Assembly: GCA_020636435.1 (NCBI GenBank)
Contig: JACJXX010000001.1
Span: 1,364,001 to 1,428,000, forward strand
DNA: 64,000 nt
Direction of reading: 5' to 3'
Origin: Lewinellaceae bacterium
GTDB taxonomy: Bacteria > Bacteroidota > Bacteroidia > Chitinophagales > Saprospiraceae
Positions 58,013 to 64,000 of this stretch are shown here, in pieces (within the stretch, counting starts at the first letter, position 1; every line of letters begins with the position of its first letter). The position numbers and the translations under genes are program-made. The notes below the pieces were generated by a model. That model had not been told where the DNA came from, searched no databases, and worked only from the letters and a program-made list of their open reading frames with translations.

Positions 58013-60502
58013 TTACTGTTTATGAAACCTCACCACCTCCTCTTCCTGCCCCTGCCTCGCTTTCAGGAAGTACAAACCGGCCGGCAGCCCGTTGAGCGGC
58101 AGATCAAAGGTGCTAACGCCGGCTGCTGCCTGGTACTCTGCCAGCTTCCTCCCCGTCATATCCAGTACCTGCAGCGTAGTAGCCTGATCGGAAGCAGCCG
58201 CCCAGGTGGCCTGCAGTTGGCCCTGCACGGGATTGGGCCAGGCTTGAATGCCCAGGCCCTGGCGCTTGCCGTCAAACAGCACGCTGATGGTTTTGTGGTA
58301 TTCGAAAGCGCCGTCGAAATCGACCTGGCGGAGGCGGTAGTAGTTGAGACCGCGCAAGGGGTGTTCGTCGACGAAGCGGTACGCCTGCGGCTCTTCGGTG
58401 GTGCCGGCACCTTTTACCCGGCCGAGTTCGGTGAATTTGGCGCCGTCGGCGGAGTGCTCGACGGCTATGTAGTCGTTGTTATGTTCGGTGGCGGTGCGCC
58501 AGGTGAGGTGGATGGCCTGGGCTTTGGGGGTGGCGGAGAAGTAGGTGAGGGTGATCGGCAGAGCAGGCGAGCCAATGGTTACAGCACCTGATGCGTAAGC
58601 CGCATTGATGTTGATTGGCGTATAGCCTGTAGAAGATACCATTTCTGTGCCGCCCACAGATAGCAATGTATAAACCTCTCCAGTGGCTGGATAGTCAGGG
58701 GGGGTGATCGTACCAAGAAAAAGTACGCTAAGGGTTGTGACGGAAGCATTTCCAGAAACGTTCAACCGGTCATAATGAGTGCCAGCTGTGCCTGATCCGG
58801 CTGCCATATTATCGATAATTTCCATCTCCAAAGTGCCATTGATCGTTATATTGCCAGTAATTGTCAAAGTACCGGGAGAATCTCCAGGGCTGACCTTGCC
58901 GCCGGCATCACAAATCACATCGCCAGTTATGGTTCCGCTTCCGCCCAACGTGCCGCCGGAGTTAACGGTTACGGGAGCGGAAGGATTTTGCCCATTGAGG
59001 GATAATGCACCATTTTTGACGGTAATAGACAGAAATGCGTCCGAGCTGTTCAGTTGAGCGATATCTGCTGCATTGTCTTTGTCGACGGCAAAATGGCGAT
59101 AACTGCCTCCCCCTGTTCCCTGAAAACTATTGGCGCTGTTACCTGCTAAAACGAGGGTGGCGGCGTTGCCGGAGGTTCCGTCAAGGCCACTGTCCGTTGC
59201 GGTTATATCTCCACTCACCCGCACCTCCTTGTCTGAGCCTCCGTTGAGCGTGCCGGCCTGCGTGATTTCCAAATCTCCAGCGATATTGAAGTTTTGGGAA
59301 AAAGTAACGTTCTGCCCTGCGGTGGCGGTTGAGATTTCCACATTAGACACTGTGCCGGAAAAGTCGACTGTTCCGTTGCTGCCGAAAATAAGTTTGTTGG
59401 CGCCGGTGATGGTTCCGCTGCCGTCAAGTTCGAAATTATTGTTCAGCGTAAAATCCGAGCTGAGTTGCAGGCTGGCGCCGGCGTCCACTTTCAGCCTGCG
59501 CAGTGCGCCAATCCCGGAGAGGTTGCCGTTGCCGGTGGCGACGATGAAATGATTGCCGCCTACATCGCCATCGTCTACGGTGATGTCTCCGTCTACCTGT
59601 ACTTCCTTGTCGGTGCCTCCAGCAATGCTGCCCACCTGTATGATCTTCAATCCACCCGAAATATTGAGATTCTGGGAAAGCGTAACTGTTTGCCCCGCCA
59701 AGGAGGTATTGATCTCTACATTAGGCACTGTGCCGGAAAAATTGACGGTTCCGCTACCGCTAAAAATGAGTTTGTTGGCGCCGGTGATGTTTCCGCTGCC
59801 AGTCAGGGCGAAGTTGTTGTTCAAAGTGATATCCGAAAGTAATGCCAGGCTGGCGCCAGCTTCCACATTCAGGTTGCGCAGTTGTGTGCCGGAAATGGTA
59901 GAGCTGGCCCCGGTGGCGCTAATGATGCTGTTGCCGTCCAGGTCGGCGTCATTCAATATGATGTCTGCACCTACTTTGAGTTTGTTCCCGCTCCCGTTCA
60001 ATTGGTCGATCTGAATGATGGTAAGGTCGTTGGCAATGGCAAGATCCTGGCTGATGGTGACATTGTGAGTTGTTTGAGCAGTATTGATCTCGAAGTCATA
60101 CACCGAAGCGGCGGAGTTGACGGTGGCATTCTCGGTTATTGCAACCTTGCTGCCCATGCCAGCGGTAAACTGAGTGGCGGTTGGCACTCCGAAGTCGCCG
60201 GCAATAGCCAACGTATTGCCGCCGAGGTTAACATTCCCTAAATAGTTGGCGTTGATCTCCAGGCTTTTTACGGTGGGGCTGACATCAATGGTACAGTCAT
60301 CGCTGCTGTTATTGTTGTTGAATCTTACATCGTGACTGCTGGTTGGAGCCATTCCCTCGCTCCAGTTGCCGTCTGTAGACCAGAGGCCGTCGCCCATAGT
60401 GTTCTCCCAAAAGTTAGTCTGCCCGGGCAGGGCCAGTGAAGATAACATCAATAGTGCTGGCAATAAAAAACGCAGCATTGAAGAGGTAGCATAGTTACTC
60501 AT
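58013..60502 (-). CDS. Secreted beta-repeat protein with shared C-terminal T9SS module (tandem member 2)
   Basis: 829 residues. The hydrophobic leader MLRFLLPALLMLSSLALPG begins at residue 9, so the start is either 60502 or 60478. The passenger begins with FWENTMGDGLWSTDGNWSEG and consists of about three tandem repeats of near 126 residues (TLNNNFALTGSGNITGANKL and TLNNNFELDGSGTITGANKL are two starts), each a beta-solenoid of short G/T/N-rich strands. A further beta region (GGTLGGSGTITGDVICDAGG) follows. From about 650, the fibronectin-like domain and T9SS sorting domain match the neighbours almost exactly. Likely a surface fibre or adhesin. Confidence 0.84.
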   Translation of the reverse strand: MSNYATSSMLRFLLPALLMLSSLALPGQTNFWENTMGDGLWSTDGNWSEGMAPTSSHDVRFNNNNSSDDCTIDVSPTVKSLEINANYLGNVNLGGNTLAIAGDFGVPTATQFTAGMGSKVAITENATVNSAASVYDFEINTAQTTHNVTISQDLAIANDLTIIQIDQLNGSGNKLKVGADIILNDADLDGNSIISATGASSTISGTQLRNLNVEAGASLALLSDITLNNNFALTGSGNITGANKLIFSGSGTVNFSGTVPNVEINTSLAGQTVTLSQNLNISGGLKIIQVGSIAGGTDKEVQVDGDITVDDGDVGGNHFIVATGNGNLSGIGALRRLKVDAGASLQLSSDFTLNNNFELDGSGTITGANKLIFGSNGTVDFSGTVSNVEISTATAGQNVTFSQNFNIAGDLEITQAGTLNGGSDKEVRVSGDITATDSGLDGTSGNAATLVLAGNSANSFQGTGGGSYRHFAVDKDNAADIAQLNSSDAFLSITVKNGALSLNGQNPSAPVTVNSGGTLGGSGTITGDVICDAGGKVSPGDSPGTLTITGNITINGTLEMEIIDNMAAGSGTAGTHYDRLNVSGNASVTTLSVLFLGTITPPDYPATGEVYTLLSVGGTEMVSSTGYTPININAAYASGAVTIGSPALPITLTYFSATPKAQAIHLTWRTATEHNNDYIAVEHSADGAKFTELGRVKGAGTTEEPQAYRFVDEHPLRGLNYYRLRQVDFDGAFEYHKTISVLFDGKRQGLGIQAWPNPVQGQLQATWAAASDQATTLQVLDMTGRKLAEYQAAAGVSTFDLPLNGLPAGLYFLKARQGQEEEVVRFHKQ

Positions 60503-60873
60503 AGATCATGTTTTTATTGGTAAAAAGGATTTTAATACAGAGCCGGCTTAGGGATTGCGCAACAATAAATTACCCATTTAGACTCGTTCTTTTGCGCGCT
60601 AACTGCGTTAAAAAGCCTCACCGTCCGTACGGATGCCTACGTTTTTTGCCTTGTTAGCCCACAAAATAACTTCGTCTATTCTGTGTAACTTATTATCGCG
60701 CAATCCCTTAGATAATCACCGAGGCTGCTCACAGGAAACGCTGGGGAAGGGCAGCCCCCTCAATCTCCCCGAAGTATGGGAATGGGCTCACGCAGGCCTG
60801 CCTTTCGATGGCTTACCTTTGAGTACCCAGGGTTAGCCGGCCTGCCTTCGGAAGGATTGAAGGGGCTATGCTT
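60503..60873. other. Spacer with distant family D copy
   Basis: 371 bp between T9SS genes. It contains the D-like element at 60548-60711. Further right, AGCCCCCTCAATC (60758-60770) and GATTGAAGGGGCT (about 60856-60868) can pair and may terminate the gene at 60874 on the minus strand. Confidence 0.5.
60548..60711. repeat. Family D-like structured element, copy 4 (distant)
   Basis: TTAG at both edges (60548-60551 and 60708-60711) flanks the exact arms GGATTGCGC / GCGCAATCC, and pairing continues as AATAAATTAC / GTAACTTATT. Inside, CTTTTGCGCGCTAACTGCGTT and TTGTTAGCCCACAAAATA occupy the same positions as the core of the other D copies, but similarity is lower. Confidence 0.6.
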
Positions 60874-62982
60874 CTACTGCCTCCAAAACCTCACCATCTC
60901 CTCTTCCTGCCCCTGCCTCGCTTTCAGGAAGTACAAGCCTGCCGGCAGCCCGTGGAGCGGCAGATCGAAAGTGTTCGCCCCAGCCGCTACCTCGTACTCC
61001 GCCAGCTTCCGCCCCGTCATGTCCAACAACTGCAGCATAGTAGGGGTGTTGGCATTCCTACCCCAGCCAACCTGCAGTTGGCCCTGCGCCGGGTTGGGCC
61101 AGGCCTGTACCCCCAAGCCGCTGTCCTTGCCGCCAAACAACACGCCGATGGTTTTGTGGTATGCAAAAACCCCGTCGAAATCGACCTGGCGGAGGCGGTA
61201 GTAGTTGAGGCCGCGCAAGGGGTGTTCGTCGACGAAGGCGTACTCCTGAGGCTCTTCGGTGGTGCCGGCGCCTTTTATGCGGCCGAGTTCGGTGAACTTG
61301 GCGCCGTCGGCGCTGCGCTCGACGGCCATGTAGTCATTGTTTTGTTCGGTGGCGGTGCGCCAGGTGAGCTCGATGGCCTTGCCCATTGGAGTGCCTTTAA
61401 AATAGACGAGTTCGATGGGCAAGGGGTTAGTCCCCATATATGCTAAATTTAAACTAGTCGTATAGGTAGCCATCCAATCCGTAAGTACCCCCGGCAAATT
61501 AAGCGTAGCGAAGGTTCCGGAAATAGAAGTTCCGGTGATTACATCGTAATTGTCGCCATTCGTTATGGTCCCACCCATTTGCGTTACAGTCAAAGTGCCA
61601 CCGAGCATGACCGTGCCGTTCACTGCCAGTACGTCGTTGGCAGCCGACGGGGCTCCTGCGATCTCCATTGCAATGGTCCCGTCGGTTGTGAAAGGGCCGT
61701 TCACATTCAGGGTTCCTATGGAATTGCCCGGGGCGATGGTGCCGTGGTTCGTCGTTGTGCCCGGAGTGCCGGAAGAACTTCCAATCGTACCGGTCCCCGT
61801 CAGGGTGGAACCGCTGTTGATGGTGAAGTCGATGGTATTGGAGATGGTGCCGCCGCCGGTGTAGTTTTGGGCGCTGCCATTGAAAATAATTTCTCCTCTT
61901 CCAGTTACTGTCTCTGTAATTGTGCCGCCGGTGTGTGAGAAATTGCCGGCTACGTACAGGGTGCCGGTACCTGTATTATCAGATAAATTGACTATGCCGT
62001 CAGAAATGTTTACATCCCCAACTACTGTCAACGAAGAGTTAGTCCCCTCGCTTACTATAATGTATTGTCCGGACCCGCTTTTTATAAAATCTCCCTGAAC
62101 AGTGATATTGCCGGTACCAGTGCCATCGCTTTGCCTGAATTCACCGGTGGTATGGGTAAGATTGCCGCCAACAGTTATTGTTCTGTTTGTTGCCCCGGCG
62201 GTTAATGTAAGTGCCCCAATATCGGCATTGGCTAATCTCAAATTTCCCGCACAGTATAAATTCCCTGAAATTTCAGTACCTGAACTGGCATCTAAATCAA
62301 ACGCCACATTCCCAAAAGTTTGTCCCATGCCGCTGGATGGGTAGGCCCCATTCAACCCGGTAAGATTGCAATTTGAAGCCGCATCCCAGGTAGCGGTGGG
62401 GACAATCCCGCCGTCCCGGGCATGCTCATAAGTCGAGCCGCTGTTAAACAACAAATTGCTCGTTGTTGTGCTGGTGACTGTTTCCTCATTTATAATGGAA
62501 CCGGCAACGGTTGTTACAACAGATGCCCCGTCAGTGTCATAGGCACAGCCTTTGTTTACGGTCAACGTCCCGCTGATATCAGCCGTGGCGTTGGAAGCAA
62601 GCGTTATGTCAACATTTTTGCCTAATGCAAGGGAGGCGCCGTTTGCAATCGTGAAGTCCGTGCTTGCGTTTCCCCCCAAAGTCAAAGTCCTGGTTGCAAG
62701 AGCAGTTAAGGTTACTGTTCCCTGATAAATGGTAAGCGAATTGTACGAAACACTGGTGGGCATGGTGGAAAAGGTAATAATACCTGCGGTATTGAATACA
62801 ACATCGTCTCCCGCAACAGGCGCCATATCATCACTCCAGTTGGTACCCAAAGTCCAATCCATCGCCATGCCATTTCCGCCCTCCCAGGTTCTCGTTTCTG
62901 CATTCGCCCCCATTGAGGCGGAAAGAAAAAGCAAAGCCAGCCCAACACCGAGGCCAGGCTTAAAAAGTAGAAGTTGTTTCAT
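60874..62982 (-). CDS. Secreted beta-repeat protein with shared C-terminal T9SS module (tandem member 3)
   Basis: 702 residues. The leader MKQLLLFKPGLGVGLALLFLSASMGANA is a clear signal peptide. The passenger starts TRTWEGGNGMAMDWTLGTNWSDD, which resembles the start of member 2, and continues as short G/T/N-rich beta strands (GTLTVNKGCAYDTDGASV, VQGDFIKSGSGQYIIVSEG). From about 525 the fibronectin-like and T9SS sorting modules (LPIELVYFKGTPMGKAIEL, TELGRIKGAGTTEEPQ, VQAWPNPAQGQLQVGWG) match members 1 and 2. Between the passenger and the shared module there is no visible linker change other than the sudden rise in similarity. Confidence 0.84.
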   Translation of the reverse strand: MKQLLLFKPGLGVGLALLFLSASMGANAETRTWEGGNGMAMDWTLGTNWSDDMAPVAGDDVVFNTAGIITFSTMPTSVSYNSLTIYQGTVTLTALATRTLTLGGNASTDFTIANGASLALGKNVDITLASNATADISGTLTVNKGCAYDTDGASVVTTVAGSIINEETVTSTTTSNLLFNSGSTYEHARDGGIVPTATWDAASNCNLTGLNGAYPSSGMGQTFGNVAFDLDASSGTEISGNLYCAGNLRLANADIGALTLTAGATNRTITVGGNLTHTTGEFRQSDGTGTGNITVQGDFIKSGSGQYIIVSEGTNSSLTVVGDVNISDGIVNLSDNTGTGTLYVAGNFSHTGGTITETVTGRGEIIFNGSAQNYTGGGTISNTIDFTINSGSTLTGTGTIGSSSGTPGTTTNHGTIAPGNSIGTLNVNGPFTTDGTIAMEIAGAPSAANDVLAVNGTVMLGGTLTVTQMGGTITNGDNYDVITGTSISGTFATLNLPGVLTDWMATYTTSLNLAYMGTNPLPIELVYFKGTPMGKAIELTWRTATEQNNDYMAVERSADGAKFTELGRIKGAGTTEEPQEYAFVDEHPLRGLNYYRLRQVDFDGVFAYHKTIGVLFGGKDSGLGVQAWPNPAQGQLQVGWGRNANTPTMLQLLDMTGRKLAEYEVAAGANTFDLPLHGLPAGLYFLKARQGQEEEMVRFWRQ

Positions 62983-63340
62983 ATTCCCAATTATTTTTTG
63001 TGATGTGAAGTATTTCTCAATTTACCGGCTTTATAGCAATGGATGAAAAAAGGGATGGCCACACCGATCAGAATTGGGCATGCAAAATCTGCATCCACTT
63101 CTTTTCAGCAAGCCGATCCTATCCGCCTCCTTTTCCGGGAGGCGGAAAGATTTTGTCCAGTTGTTATCGGTTGGGGGCCCCCCTTTATACAGGATAGATG
63201 TGCGAAATGGTTTTAGGGCTTAAGGCATACGATGTTTACCCAGCTGAAGGGGCGGGTAAGAACGCTGCGGTGGCATAAAATGTGTTCAATGTTTGGAGCT
63301 AGCCAGGGGCGGGCCTGCAACCCTTATTCATTCTCCAATT

Positions 63341-63524
63341 GCAACTATTCAGCAACATGGTTAATTGGCGCCTGGTGCAAAATTTTGCAAGCCACCCTTC
63401 CCCTTTCTCCGGGCACCGAAGCTTTATGCGAAGGGGCCCAAGGGGAAAAAGAAGGGGTTCCAGCAGGAAAAAGTCTACAAAATTTTGCACCAGGTATATT
63501 TTAGACCTCATGCTGAATAATTAC
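63341..63524. repeat. Family A palindromic element, copy 3 (inverted relative to copy 2)
   Basis: Outer arms AACTATTCAGCAACATG (63343-63359) and CATGCTGAATAATT (63509-63522) enclose inner arms CCTGGTGCAAAATTTTG (from 63371) and CAAAATTTTGCACCAGG (to 63494). CTCCAATT and TTCCAATT outside the ends (63333-63340 and 63525-63532) match at seven of eight positions. The centre is about 30 bp longer than in copies 1 and 2. Confidence 0.83.
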
Positions 63525-63648
63525 TTCCAATTTTAAAATAATAGCTAAGATAGCAGGGAAATGCTTAATTGCCAAAGACATACGGGGTTTTTTCATATAA
63601 AAGGCAAGTGTTCAGCATGAAGCCTGAAATAGGGAAGTTACATGAGCA

Positions 63649-63900
63649 GCTGCCGCCGTATATGGAACTCACCCCCGGCCGATCAAGATCGGCCTCCCCC
63701 TCTCTTAAGCTGCGCAGGAACAACGAGAAGAGAGGGGGGGACGCCCAGCGCCGAGCCTCGCCGGGAAGCCCTGCGCTGGAAGCCACTGCCCGGCAAAGCC
63801 CCCTCTTCCTCTGAGCCCCTACGGAGCTTAAGAGAGCCTGTCCCGGACTCGATTCGGGAAGGTTTGGGGGAGTTCCAACGCCATGCCATACAATCCTTCG
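63649..63900. repeat. Family H element, copy 2 (uninterrupted)
   Basis: It has the same blocks as copy 1 in the same order without the B and I insertions. CTCTCTTAAGCT and AGCTTAAGAGAG pair inside it, so the element is also loosely palindromic. Confidence 0.7.
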
Positions 63901-63936
63901 CTAGGAGCCTGTCCATCCAAAAATCCTGTCATCCTG

Positions 63937-64000
63937 TCACACGTCATAATTCAACACCGGCGCCAGCCACCTTTCCACCTCCTCCACGCTCATCCCTTTG
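63937..64000 (-). CDS. metH: Methionine synthase, C-terminal end only
   Basis: The frame enters from the right edge and reads KGMSVEEVERWLAPVLNYDV before TGA (63937-63939). This matches the last residues of cobalamin-dependent methionine synthase MetH, whose activation domain ends with a very similar MSVxEVExWLxPNLGYD stretch (known from E. coli MetH). Only about 20 residues are visible, so the call rests on that motif alone. Confidence 0.72.
   Translation of the reverse strand, partial: KGMSVEEVERWLAPVLNYDV

Larger units (their letters stand above)
62983..63936. other. Long repeat-filled spacer before metH
   Basis: 954 bp without a credible gene. Contents: unassigned 62983-63340, with a short palindrome CTCCTTTTCCGGGAGGCGG near 63126-63145; family A copy 3 (63341-63524); a partial family A outer arm (TTCAGCATGAAGCCTGAAATAG, about 63611-63632); family H copy 2 (63649-63900). 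Confidence 0.6.

Noticed and set aside
55186..63936. A defence island or phage remnant around the mobile elements
   Set aside because: No restriction, toxin-antitoxin, integrase or phage structural genes were found; the cargo is surface proteins and non-coding repeats.

Overview
The window looks like chromosomal DNA of a GC-rich marine or sludge-type member of Bacteroidota, most plausibly Saprospiraceae (family level is inference). The evidence is eight large secreted proteins ending in type IX secretion (T9SS) C-terminal sorting domains, SprB/PKD-like repeats, a hybrid histidine kinase with a periplasmic beta-propeller, a CruF-CrtD-CrtZ carotenoid set of the saproxanthin kind, bacillithiol gene bshB1, Bacteroidota-type TAnnTTTG promoter elements, and gene starts without strong Shine-Dalgarno sites. 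I saw no tRNA, rRNA, phage or CRISPR array.

Layout. 1-4.2 kb: 3' part of a dipeptidyl peptidase III gene, then a lipoprotein with a parallel beta-helix and a PA14 domain. 4.6-7.9 kb: T9SS cargo. 8.3-14.6 kb: purC, an aspartoacylase-like zinc hydrolase paired with rimK, protoporphyrinogen oxidase, and a UMF1-type transporter. 14.7-19.1 kb: a 1,453-residue hybrid two-component regulator. 19.3-22.7 kb: T9SS cargo with Asp-box repeats. 23.5-27.4 kb: housekeeping block carA, eno, divIC-like, sucD. 27.9-32.6 kb (minus strand): two small unknown membrane-protein genes (one frameshifted), crtZ, cruF, crtD, ribE. 32.8-37.0 kb: unknown membrane protein, bshB1, a sensor kinase, a small secreted protein and a THUMP-type RNA methyltransferase. 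37.3-39.3 kb: sialate O-acetylesterase. 39.4-40.6 kb: a wrecked IS4 copy and a 9-bp tandem array. 40.7-42.1 kb: unknown 481-aa protein. 43.1-53.7 kb: three large T9SS proteins. 53.8-54.9 kb: an intact IS630-type element. 55.2-56.0 kb: an alpha/beta hydrolase. 56.3-63.0 kb: three T9SS proteins on the minus strand with nearly the same C-terminal module. 63.94-64 kb: C-terminus of metH.

The most unusual content lies between the genes. The intergenic DNA is crowded with several families of short palindromic or terminal-inverted-repeat elements (called A, B, C, D, F, H, I and N here). Several show their own insertion scars. Family I copies are flanked by 10-11 bp direct repeats, and one supplies the end of a hydrolase gene. 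Family A copies have about 8 bp repeats. A 112-bp element (N) sits in the IS4 transposase with an exact 9-bp duplication, and removing it restores the frame. Family D has a conserved core but outer arms that differ between copies while staying complementary within each copy; one D copy was later split by the IS630 element. Two further elements, F1 and F2, sit back to back with CTAG at every junction. Repeats of intergenic type also occur in frame inside the hybrid kinase gene.

All family calls come from reading motifs by eye. No similarity search, folding program or genome-wide repeat search was run.
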